Source: Solirubrobacter pauli (GTDB taxonomy: Bacteria; Actinomycetota; Thermoleophilia; Solirubrobacterales; Solirubrobacteraceae). Taken from it: DNA of 64,000 bases. Shown piece after piece: positions 34,074 through 41,938 of this stretch. The number at the start of each line of letters is the position of its first letter. The stretch's first letter is position 1. Position numbers and translations under genes: made by a program. The notes under the pieces are model-generated. The model was not told where the DNA came from, did not search any database, and saw only the letters and a program-made list of their open reading frames with translations. Location of the stretch: contig NZ_RBIL01000001.1 in NCBI RefSeq assembly GCF_003633755.1, positions 1,969,426 to 2,033,425 of the forward strand, given 5' to 3'.

Positions 34074-36125
34074 ATGGACAAGGCCCTCGGGCGGCGATTA
34101 GCTCGCGTCATGTCCGCCGCCCGCGCCGCGCTCCTGCTTCTCGTCATCGCTGCCACCGGCGCCTGGGGCGCCGACGCCCAGGCGGCCGGCTGGCTGTCGC
34201 CGGTCGCCGTTTCGACGCCGCAGACCAGCGGCCCCGCCACCTGCGGGTTCCTCTCCGGTCAGCCGGGGATCGCGAGCGTCGACGTAGCGGTGACGCCCGC
34301 GGGTGAAACGGTCGCGACCTGGACGCGGGCGAACGGCGGCACGCAGGAGGTGCAGGCGGCGGTTCGCCCGCCCGGTGGTGCCTTCGGCCCGGCGCAGACG
34401 CTGGGGACGACCCAGCCGTGCTACTTCATCGGCATCCTCGGCGCACAGCCGAGGGTCGCCGTGGACCCCAAGGGGAACGCGGTCGTGGTCTGGGCCCACC
34501 CGCTCGCCACGACATCGGTGATCCAAGCCTCCGTGCGCCCCGCGGGCGGCAGCTTCAGCCCGCCGGCGGATCTCTCCGACGCCAGTCGCAACGCGCAGAG
34601 CGATCCGGACGTCACGATCAGCGCCGACGGGACGATCGTCGCGGTCTGGACGTGGAACAACGGCTCGAAGAACGTCATCCAGACCTCGACGCGGGCGCCG
34701 GGCGGAGCGTTCCCGCCCGCGGGTACCGCGACGACGCTGTCCAATGTCACGCAGGACGCCGCCGCTGCGCGCGTGGCGAGCAACGACCGCGGTGACGTCG
34801 CGGTCGTGTGGCGACGCACGAACGGCACCAATCAGATCGCGCAGGCCCGCGTCCGGCCGGCGGGCGGGGCGTTCGCGCCCGTCGTCGACCTCTCCGGCAC
34901 CGGCGCGGACGCCGACGCTCCGGCCGTGGCGATCGATCCTGTCGGCCGTGCCACTGCCGTGTGGACGCGCTCGAGCCTGGTCGAGTCGCGGTTCTTGACC
35001 GCGGCCGGCGCGCTCGACGGCGGCATCGACAACGTCTCGGACACGGCGGAGACGGTCAACTACCCGACGGTCGCCCTGGACGCGAGCAACAACGCCGTCG
35101 CCGTCTGGGTCGGCGGGTCGAATCAGACGAAGGCCGCCTCGCGGGCGTCGCGCGCCAGCTTCGGGACGCCGCAGACCATCTCGGGGCCCGGCAGCTCGAG
35201 CTTGCTCCCGGCGGTGGCCATGGACCCGTCGGGGACCGCCGTCGCCGTGTGGACGCAGAGCCAGAGCACGACGACGATCCAGGCCGCGACCCGCCCGCCG
35301 GGCGGAAGCTTCGGCGGCGTCGAGGACATCTCGCAGGGCTCGGGCGCGTACCTCGCCAGCCTGGCGATCGACGGCGAGGCCAACGCGATCGTGGGCTGGA
35401 CGTTCTCCCCCAGTGGCAGCCCCCAGGTGGCCCAGGTGACCGCGTACGACGCCGCGCCGCCGACGATCTCAGCCGCCTCGGTGCCGGGCACCGGCACGAC
35501 CGGCGCCCCGGTCGGGATGAGCGCTGCGGCGAGCGACCGCTGGAGCGGCGCGAACCTGAGCTGGAGCTTCGGCGACGGCAGCTCGGCCACCGGTCCCTCC
35601 GTCTCCCACGCCTACGGGGCACCCGGGGTCTACACGGTGACCATCACGGCGACGGACGGCGCCGGTAACGGGACGAGCATCCAGCGCACGATCCAGGTCG
35701 CCAACCCGGTCCCCGCCGTGCCCGCGCCGCCCGTGCAGAACGCCACGACGCCGACGCCCGCCATCAACGTCACGCTGTCGTTCAAGTACAGCGCCAGCAA
35801 CAGCTCCACCAAGCTGACCAGCTTCAGCGCCAAGGGCGTTCCGACCGGCGCGACGGTGACGGTCGGCTGCACGCCGCCCAAGCGCAAGGGCAAGACGCCG
35901 CGCTGCCCTGCACGCGACTTCAAGAAGAGCAACGCCCGCGGCACGGTGAAGCTGACGACCTTCGTGAGCAAGCGCTTCAAGCGCGGCACCGTGATCGAGG
36001 TCCGTGTGACGAAGCCCGGGATGATCGGAGCGGTCAAGCGACTGACAATCCGCGGTCGCAGCGGGCCGACGACCACGACGAGCTGCCTCGCCCCCGGCGC
36101 GAAGACGCCCTCCCGCTGCTCCTGA
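34074..36125 (+). CDS. Secreted beta-propeller-like protein with PKD domain
   Basis: About 683 residues with a signal peptide (AALLLLVIAATGAWGADAQA). Residues about 50-450 contain roughly eight repeats with the core AVWT and a following RPxGGxF-x-LS, consistent with a beta-propeller. A PKD domain follows (WSFGDGSSATG, VSHAYGAPGVYTVTITATD). The basic C-terminal module (CTPPKRKGK, KRFKRGTVIEVRVT) resembles the end of the neighbouring gene at 36279. Start choice: ATG 34074, with ATG 34110 equally plausible since it gives a shorter signal peptide. Function unknown; probable surface attachment. Confidence 0.8.
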   Translation: MDKALGRRLARVMSAARAALLLLVIAATGAWGADAQAAGWLSPVAVSTPQTSGPATCGFLSGQPGIASVDVAVTPAGETVATWTRANGGTQEVQAAVRPPGGAFGPAQTLGTTQPCYFIGILGAQPRVAVDPKGNAVVVWAHPLATTSVIQASVRPAGGSFSPPADLSDASRNAQSDPDVTISADGTIVAVWTWNNGSKNVIQTSTRAPGGAFPPAGTATTLSNVTQDAAAARVASNDRGDVAVVWRRTNGTNQIAQARVRPAGGAFAPVVDLSGTGADADAPAVAIDPVGRATAVWTRSSLVESRFLTAAGALDGGIDNVSDTAETVNYPTVALDASNNAVAVWVGGSNQTKAASRASRASFGTPQTISGPGSSSLLPAVAMDPSGTAVAVWTQSQSTTTIQAATRPPGGSFGGVEDISQGSGAYLASLAIDGEANAIVGWTFSPSGSPQVAQVTAYDAAPPTISAASVPGTGTTGAPVGMSAAASDRWSGANLSWSFGDGSSATGPSVSHAYGAPGVYTVTITATDGAGNGTSIQRTIQVANPVPAVPAPPVQNATTPTPAINVTLSFKYSASNSSTKLTSFSAKGVPTGATVTVGCTPPKRKGKTPRCPARDFKKSNARGTVKLTTFVSKRFKRGTVIEVRVTKPGMIGAVKRLTIRGRSGPTTTTSCLAPGAKTPSRCS

Positions 36126-36149
36126 GGCCGATTCACCCGCTACGCACGC

Positions 36150-36183
36150 TGCCTTTGGGCCCTCGAACGATGGTCCAAAGGCA
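36150..36183. other. Long hairpin between secreted-protein genes
   Basis: TGCCTTTGGGCC (36150-36161) pairs with GGTCCAAAGGCA (36172-36183), 12 bp with one G-U wobble, loop 10 nt. It lies 25 bp after the stop of the upstream gene and 22 bp before the -35 of the next. No T tract follows; it may still end the upstream transcript or act as an operator. Confidence 0.55.
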
Positions 36184-36204
36184 CCGCAACCTGACCTTCT
36201 TGGG

Positions 36205-36234
36205 TTGACGGTTTCAAGCCCGCAGGGTTAGCTT
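36205..36234 (+). promoter_or_regulatory. Housekeeping-type promoter for the propeller/MopE gene
   Basis: TTGACG (36205-36210) and TAGCTT (36229-36234) are separated by 18 bp, a good sigma-A-like arrangement. Predicted transcription starts near 36241, giving a ~38-nt leader that includes the Shine-Dalgarno. Confidence 0.6.
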
Positions 36235-36278
36235 CCGCCGTCCCAGGGATGCAGAACGGAAGGGTCAGGGAGGCGCCG

Positions 36279-38444
36279 ATGCGGGGCTTGATGAGGACGC
36301 GACGCGCATGGATCGCGGCGATTGCCGCTGCGGTGTGCGTGCTGGCGGGGGCGAGCACGGCCTCGGCGGTCGTGCCGGGCGGGATCTACGGAACCACGTG
36401 CGTTGGCAACTCGACTGGTTGCGCCACCAACCTGAGCGCCACCGTCTTCAATGGCAACCCCGTGGACGTGGCGGTGTCCCCCGACGGTGCCAACGTCTAC
36501 GTGACGACCGCCGGTAACGGCCTGCTCGTGTTCGCGCGGGATGGAAATGGCCAGCTTGCCCTGGCGCAGTGCGTGCGTGACGTCGCCGGATGCACGCGCC
36601 TCACGGGCGCACTCGCGCTCAGCGGGCCGAACGCGGTCGTGGTCGCGCCCGACGGGGGCAGCGTCTACGTCGCCAACGGAACTGGGAATCGCGTGCTGGC
36701 GTTCGATCGAGGCGCGGGCGGGGTTCTGTCGCTCAAGGCCAGCGGAGGGTGCGTCTCGAACACGGGCGGCCCGGGCCTGCCGTGCACGTTCGCGCGGTCC
36801 ATGGTGACTCCGCAGGACCTCGCCGTCGCTGGCAACACCCTCTACGTCGCGTCGTCGGGCAGCAACAGCGTTACCGCCCTGCGCATCGGCGCGGGCGGCG
36901 GAATCATCGAAGCCGATGATGCAGGCAGCCTCGCCGCGTGCATGAACGTCGCACGGGTGAGTGGCTGCGCGCCCGCCCCCGGACTAACGGGGGCGCATTC
37001 GCTCGCCGTGACCGGGGACCGCGTTTACGTCGGCGGCATTCGCTCCATCGTCACCCTCGGTCGCGAAGGAAGCTCGGGGCTCATGGCCGCGGCCACGTGC
37101 GTCGGTTCGAACGTCACGAGTTGCACCGCGGTCGCCGACCTCGCCGGCGGGATCACGGACATCGCCGTGGCCCCCAACGGCCAGGTGTTGGGCGCGATGC
37201 CGCACATCACCACAACCGTGGACGGCCAGACCGTGGTGTCGGCCGTCGGCCGCGTCGTGGCCTTCGACCCTACGGTCAACGGCCTCGCCCGCCGCCTGGG
37301 AGTCACGGGCTGTGTGAGCCAGTCCGCGGTCGCCGGGCAGTGCACGGCAGGGCGAGGCCTCGGTTCCGCCGCCCCGGCACTGGCGACAACGACCGACGAC
37401 GAAGACGTCTATGTCGCCGGAAGCAGCGCCGTCGAGCTCAACCGCGGGGCCGGGGCCATCGCGCCGCGCACGGACGAACGCGGCTGCGTGCAGACGTCCC
37501 GGGTTGCTGGCTCCTGCTCGGGGTTCGCCGGCTTCGGGACGCCGACTGCTGTGGCGGTCGCTCGCGACGGTCGGCACGTCTACGCGCTCACGGCGGGCAA
37601 GGTCGTGACGCTGCGGCGCGACTCGAGCGGCCCGGTGTGCGACAACGTCGCCACCACGGTGCAACACGGCTCGGTGCAGACCCTTGGCATTCCGTGCTCG
37701 GACCCGGATGGGGATCCGCTCACGTTCGCTCCGGTCAACCCGCCGACGCTCGGGGCGATCGGGGGCTTCGACCATGACCTCCGGACGGTCAACTACGCGG
37801 CGCCGCTCGGCCAGAACGGCTCGACGACGATGAGCTTCCGCGCCGCCTATCGGGACGTCACGTACGGCACGTTCCAGGCCGACGGGTCGATCCAGGTGCA
37901 CGTCGTCGGCGCGCCGGTGGTGGTGCCCGCGGGCATCGACGCCGACGGCGACGGCTTCACGGCCGGCCAGGACTGCAACGACAACAACCGGAACATCCGG
38001 CCGGGCGCGGCGGAGATCAAGGGCAACAACATCGACGAGAACTGCGACGGCGTGGCCGAGCCGTTCCCGACGCTCGCCTCGGGCGTGCTGCACAACTGGT
38101 CCTACACGAAGCGCGGGACCACGTTCACGCTGCGGACGCTGAAGATCACGCAGCAGTTCCCGAAGGGCTGGAAGGTCACGATCAAGTGCTCCGGCAAGAA
38201 GTGCCCGTTCCGGTCCAAGACGCTGAAGGCGAGCAAGGTCAAGAAGGCGGCGTCGAGCGTGATCGCGTCGCTGACGAAGAAGCAGCGCCGGTTCCGGGTC
38301 GGGCAGACGGTCGAGATCTGGGTGAGCGCGCCGAGCTTCAACACGAAGGTGGCGCGGATCACGCTCAAGCGGGGCAAGCAGCCGGCGATCGTGCCGTACT
38401 GCGTCCTCCCGGGCTCGACGAAGGTGCAGAAGACCTGCACCTGA
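36279..38444 (+). CDS. Secreted beta-propeller protein with MopE-like metal motif
   Basis: 721 residues. ATG 36279 follows GGGAGG by 5 bp, giving signal peptide MRGLMRTRRAWIAAIAAA..ASTASA. The first ~420 residues are lactonase/YncE-like propeller blades (VDVAVSPDGANVYVTTAGN, VVAPDGGSVYVANGTGN, AVARDGRHVYALTAG) with one Cys pair recurring per blade. A beta domain follows, then the acidic motif DADGDGFTAGQDC...NNIDENCDG, which matches the calcium/copper-type MopE repeat. A basic C-terminal module (KKCPFRSKTLKASKVKKAA) ends the chain. Likely surface-exposed and metal-binding; function unknown. Confidence 0.82.
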   Translation: MRGLMRTRRAWIAAIAAAVCVLAGASTASAVVPGGIYGTTCVGNSTGCATNLSATVFNGNPVDVAVSPDGANVYVTTAGNGLLVFARDGNGQLALAQCVRDVAGCTRLTGALALSGPNAVVVAPDGGSVYVANGTGNRVLAFDRGAGGVLSLKASGGCVSNTGGPGLPCTFARSMVTPQDLAVAGNTLYVASSGSNSVTALRIGAGGGIIEADDAGSLAACMNVARVSGCAPAPGLTGAHSLAVTGDRVYVGGIRSIVTLGREGSSGLMAAATCVGSNVTSCTAVADLAGGITDIAVAPNGQVLGAMPHITTTVDGQTVVSAVGRVVAFDPTVNGLARRLGVTGCVSQSAVAGQCTAGRGLGSAAPALATTTDDEDVYVAGSSAVELNRGAGAIAPRTDERGCVQTSRVAGSCSGFAGFGTPTAVAVARDGRHVYALTAGKVVTLRRDSSGPVCDNVATTVQHGSVQTLGIPCSDPDGDPLTFAPVNPPTLGAIGGFDHDLRTVNYAAPLGQNGSTTMSFRAAYRDVTYGTFQADGSIQVHVVGAPVVVPAGIDADGDGFTAGQDCNDNNRNIRPGAAEIKGNNIDENCDGVAEPFPTLASGVLHNWSYTKRGTTFTLRTLKITQQFPKGWKVTIKCSGKKCPFRSKTLKASKVKKAASSVIASLTKKQRRFRVGQTVEIWVSAPSFNTKVARITLKRGKQPAIVPYCVLPGSTKVQKTCT

Positions 38445-38450
38445 ACGTTT

Positions 38451-38491
38451 CCTGAGAGCGGCCCCGGGCTGACCGGGGTCGACTTCTCAGG
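38451..38491 (+). terminator. Two-tier hairpin, probable terminator
   Basis: CCTGAGA (38451-38457) pairs with TCTCAGG (38485-38491), and inside it CCCCGG (38462-38467) pairs with CCGGGG (38473-38478). It sits 6 bp after the propeller/MopE stop. The T tract is weak, so termination efficiency is uncertain. Confidence 0.6.
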
Positions 38492-38517
38492 GATTCCTGT
38501 TACCTTCGCGGCCGTCA

Positions 38518-39396
38518 ATGGTGTCTGTCGTGGTCTGCCTCGTCCTGGGCCTCGTGTTGGTCGCTGCCGCGGGACTGAAAGCGGCTGGTGGCCCGTCCGC
38601 GCGGGCCGCGCTCGGCACCTACGGCGTGCGTGACCCGCGCCTCGCGACCGCCGTCTGGGGCGGCCTGATCGCGGTCGAGCTGGCGCTCGGCGTGCTCGTC
38701 GGCGCCGGGCTCGAGTGGGCGCTGCGGGCCGCGGCGATCTTCCTGGCCGCGTTGACCGCGGCGCAGATCGCGGCGCTCGCCGCGGGGCGCGGCGGCTCGC
38801 CGTGCGCGTGCTACGGCGCCAAGGGCACGCTGTCCACGACCTCGGCCGGGCGGACGGCCGCGCTCGCCGCGGCGCTCGCGCTCGCGCCGCTGCTGCCTCG
38901 CACCGAGCCGAGCACGGAGACCTGGCTCGCCATCGGCCTCGCCATGGCGCTGCTCGGCCTGGTCGCGCTCGGCGTCGTCGTGCTCGCGCTCGCGCGGGAG
39001 GTCGGGATGCTGCGGCTGTCGGTCGCGCCGCAGGGTGCGCTCGAGGTCGACCACGAAGGCCCCGAGATCGGCGCGTTCATCGCGCTGGCCCACGACTTCG
39101 CGCTCGAGCCCGGCACGCTCGGCCTGGCCGTGTTCACCTCGGACGGCTGCGGCGTGTGCCGCGCGCTCAAGCCGACGATCGAGCGCTTCGGCCAACACCC
39201 GGCGGTCGAGCTGAAGACCTTCGACGAGGTCTTGGACAAGAACGCGTGGACGGCCGCCGACGTGCCCGGGAGCCCGTTCGCGGTCGCGCTGGACACCGAC
39301 GGCACCGTGCTTGCCAAGGGCACGTTCAACACGGGCGCGCAGCTGGAGACCGTCCTCGCGACGGCCGAGCGGCGGCGGGGAGCGGTGCGCGCGTGA
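38518..39396 (+). CDS. MauE-like membrane protein fused to a thioredoxin-like domain
   Basis: 292 residues. The N-terminal ~165 residues have four to five hydrophobic segments of the MauE/DoxX redox family, with SPCACYG (Cys96, Cys98) matching the CxC of MauE. The rest is a thioredoxin fold facing the outside, with CGVC at 211-214 and the cis-Pro region VPGSPFAVAL. In methylamine dehydrogenase operons MauE and MauD (thioredoxin-like) together form disulfides in the light chain; here both activities seem joined in one chain. Its TGA overlaps the GTG of the next gene (GTGA), pointing to a dedicated substrate. Confidence 0.85.
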   Translation: MVSVVVCLVLGLVLVAAAGLKAAGGPSARAALGTYGVRDPRLATAVWGGLIAVELALGVLVGAGLEWALRAAAIFLAALTAAQIAALAAGRGGSPCACYGAKGTLSTTSAGRTAALAAALALAPLLPRTEPSTETWLAIGLAMALLGLVALGVVVLALAREVGMLRLSVAPQGALEVDHEGPEIGAFIALAHDFALEPGTLGLAVFTSDGCGVCRALKPTIERFGQHPAVELKTFDEVLDKNAWTAADVPGSPFAVALDTDGTVLAKGTFNTGAQLETVLATAERRRGAVRA

Positions 39397-39962
39397 ACGG
39401 CGGCAAGTTCGCGGACGACGTCGCCGCCTCCAGCTCCCGCCGTGGCTTCCTCGCCCGTGTGGGCGCGGTCGTGATGGGCGTGACCGGCGCGAAGACCGTC
39501 GGGAGCCTCGTCGCGCCCGGCGAGGCGGAGGCGTACCACTTCTGCGGGCACATCTACACGACCGACTCGTGCCCGCACCCGACCGGCCTGCCGCGGATCG
39601 ACAGCAAGGGGTTGCCGATCCGCGCCAAGAACGGCCGGCCGGTCGACGACCTCGGCCGCTACGTCGACCGCGACGGCCTCCCGGTCGACGACGACGGCGA
39701 CCCGCTCACGGACGCGGACGGCGCGCTCCTGCCGGCCGCCACGCGCACCGCCGTGTGCGCGGCGACCGCCGACGTGTACGGCTTCAAGCCCCACGTCGAC
39801 GGCGCCTGGTACCGCTGCTGCGGCGGCCACGTGCGCAAGCTCGTCGACTGCTGCGGCTCCGTCCGGAACCGCATCAACGGCGACAAGGCGCTCACGGGCT
39901 ACTGCTACAAGGGCCGCAAGGTCTTCTGCGTCATGTACTACGACACCAAGGTCAAGTGCTAG
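39393..39962 (+). CDS. Tat-exported cysteine-rich MauA-like protein
   Basis: 189 residues, GTG start inside the stop of the MauE-Trx gene. The leader SSRRGFLARVGAVVMGV (13-30) is a twin-arginine signal, very like that of the methylamine dehydrogenase light chain. The mature part has ten Cys (51, 60, 122, 142, 143, 153, 154, 171, 179, 189), including CCGG and CCGS, again recalling MauA. Only one Trp (139) is present, so a tryptophan tryptophylquinone cannot form. Asp-rich VDRDGLPVDDDGDPLTDADG may bind metal. Likely a heavily disulfide-bonded extracytoplasmic protein matured by the preceding gene product; its activity is unknown. Confidence 0.72.
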   Translation: MNGGKFADDVAASSSRRGFLARVGAVVMGVTGAKTVGSLVAPGEAEAYHFCGHIYTTDSCPHPTGLPRIDSKGLPIRAKNGRPVDDLGRYVDRDGLPVDDDGDPLTDADGALLPAATRTAVCAATADVYGFKPHVDGAWYRCCGGHVRKLVDCCGSVRNRINGDKALTGYCYKGRKVFCVMYYDTKVKC

Positions 39963-41938
39963 GGCGTGGTCGTGGACAAGGTCAACGTCACCGCGCCTGA
40001 GTAGGTCCCGGAGCGCAACGGCTCCTCGGCGCCGATCGCTTGGCGGAACCCGACCGTCACCTCGTCGTTGGACGCGGGCGCAGTCCACGCCGCCTTCGAC
40101 AGCGTCACCGCGAGCGGTCGGGCGAGCGAGAACGCACCGTTGCGGAGCGTGACCGGGCCGGACGCGGTGAGCGTCGCGTCGCCCGCCGTGGAGATCACCG
40201 TCGCGGTCGTGGACGTGTCGTAGGTGGCGTCGCGGCCCGGGACGAACGTGCCGAACGTCGCCGGAGCGCCGAGCGCGAGGGACAACGTCGCCGGCACCGT
40301 GCCGCCGGCGGTGCCGTCCTCGACCACCGCACGGTCGAGCACGAGCGCGGCGAGCTTCCACTCCGCGCCGGCGTCGCCGCTGAGCGTGAGGTCGACCGGT
40401 CGACCGCCCGCGCCGCCGTCGAGCACGAAGCGCTCCCACGCGAACTCGCGCGCCTTCAGCGCGGCGCCCGGGCCGACGAGGGTCCGCCCGTCGCTGCGCA
40501 CGATCAACGACCCGGTCGCGGCGGTGACGTCGCCGCGCAGGAGCGCGACGCGGTGCTTGCCGGGCGGGACCGACACGCGCAGCGTCCGCTCGGCGGAGGC
40601 GTACACGTGGTCGCGCCGCAGCGCGTCCGAGCCGGCGCCGCGGTCACGGCCGGTCGGCGTCGCACCGACCCAGCCCGCGGTGAGGCCGGCGTTCCAGACG
40701 TCGGCCGGCGAGACGCGCGTCCAGCCGCCGATGATCACCACGGACGACGGCGTGCCGAAGTCCCGCGCCTGCTCGAACACCGGGGCGTCAGGCTTGACCC
40801 ACACCGTCGCGGTCGGCGCGCCCTCGACCTGGCCGCCGCCGACGGGCGCGGCACGCCCCGTGAGCGTCACCTCGGGCTGCACGCCCGGCTCCGGGAACGG
40901 CATCGCGGGCGGCGTCACGGGCACGCTGACGGGGAGCGTCCGGCCGGGCGCGATCGTGACCCGCACGGGCTTGACGGTCCAGCCCGCGGGCGCGTCCACC
41001 GACACGTCGACCTCGAGCGGGTCGTTCGTCCAGTTGCCCGCGGTGACGGTCGCGTTGACCGGCTGGCCGGCGAACAGGTCGTTCGGCACGGCGATCGCCG
41101 AGGCGCTCGCCGCGGGCACGTCGACCGGCACGCCGATCGGGATGAGCTCCGCGGCCGCGGCGAAGTTGTTGCGCCCGCCGGTGATCGTCAGCCGGATCTT
41201 GCGGACGCCACGCGCCGGGGTGGTGAGCTTGGCCGTCTTCATCAGCTCCGACGCGCCCCACGTGCTGGTCCGGACGTCGGTGAAGGTCGTGCCGTTCGTG
41301 CTGACGGCCATCGTGTACGCGTTGATGTGGCCGTTCAGGAGGCCGTCGAAGCGCGGCTGGTAGCGCAGCTCGGTGATGTCGTAGACCCCGCCGAGGTCCA
41401 ACGTGATCGACTGAGGCAGGCTGCCCGCGGCCGAGCGCCAGATCGTGGCGGGGTCGCCGTCGACCGCCTTGGAGGCGTCGTCGCTGCCCTGCAGGCTCGT
41501 GGCCGTCGCCGTCATGCGCCCGTACGGCACGCACTGTGCCGCGGGGTCCGAGACGACCTTCACGGGCGTGGAGGCCTGCACCTTGTCCCCCAGCTGGTAG
41601 CCGAGCTCGTAGTCGCCGACGCGGGCGTCGGGCGCGACCCGCACCTGGATCGGCGTGGCGACGTCGGCTCCGACCGGCGTGTAGCTCGACCATTGCCGTC
41701 GCGATGGCTGCAAGGGCCCGGTCGGCTTGAGGAACAGGTCGCCGTACTGATGGTCGGCGGTGGTGTTGCGGAGGCTCACGCGGAGCTGCTCGAAGCCGAT
41801 GCAGCGCAGGATCTCGAGCCGGTCGACGCTCGGCGCGAGCTGGACGCGGTCGTCCTCGCCGCCGGGCAAGCCGACGGCCGTGCCGTGCAGCGCGGCAACG
41901 GCGAGCGAGAGCGCCGTGAAGCCGATGACGCGCCTCAT
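39959..41938 (-). CDS. Secreted protein with F5/8 type C (discoidin) domain
   Basis: 659 residues. A signal peptide (MRRVIGFTALSLAVAALHGTA) is followed by a beta domain, a discoidin-like carbohydrate-binding domain (about 140-280: DDASKAVDGDPATIWRS, QSITLDLGGVYDITELRYQP, RKIRLTITGG), an alpha-galactosidase NEW3-like segment (DAPAGWTVKPVRVTIAPG), and a C-terminal module GTVPATLSLALGAP to SGAVTLTLSTTTP that recurs at 63539. It is coupled to the PhoD gene (ATGA), so both probably act together outside the cell on a polysaccharide or glycoconjugate. The long in-frame upstream extension is antisense to phoD and rejected. Confidence 0.85.
   Translation of the reverse strand: MRRVIGFTALSLAVAALHGTAVGLPGGEDDRVQLAPSVDRLEILRCIGFEQLRVSLRNTTADHQYGDLFLKPTGPLQPSRRQWSSYTPVGADVATPIQVRVAPDARVGDYELGYQLGDKVQASTPVKVVSDPAAQCVPYGRMTATATSLQGSDDASKAVDGDPATIWRSAAGSLPQSITLDLGGVYDITELRYQPRFDGLLNGHINAYTMAVSTNGTTFTDVRTSTWGASELMKTAKLTTPARGVRKIRLTITGGRNNFAAAAELIPIGVPVDVPAASASAIAVPNDLFAGQPVNATVTAGNWTNDPLEVDVSVDAPAGWTVKPVRVTIAPGRTLPVSVPVTPPAMPFPEPGVQPEVTLTGRAAPVGGGQVEGAPTATVWVKPDAPVFEQARDFGTPSSVVIIGGWTRVSPADVWNAGLTAGWVGATPTGRDRGAGSDALRRDHVYASAERTLRVSVPPGKHRVALLRGDVTAATGSLIVRSDGRTLVGPGAALKAREFAWERFVLDGGAGGRPVDLTLSGDAGAEWKLAALVLDRAVVEDGTAGGTVPATLSLALGAPATFGTFVPGRDATYDTSTTATVISTAGDATLTASGPVTLRNGAFSLARPLAVTLSKAAWTAPASNDEVTVGFRQAIGAEEPLRSGTYSGAVTLTLSTTTP

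Noticed and set aside
39393-39962. True methylamine dehydrogenase light chain
   Set aside because: Only one Trp is present, while the tryptophan tryptophylquinone cofactor needs two, and no clear MauB heavy chain is adjacent.
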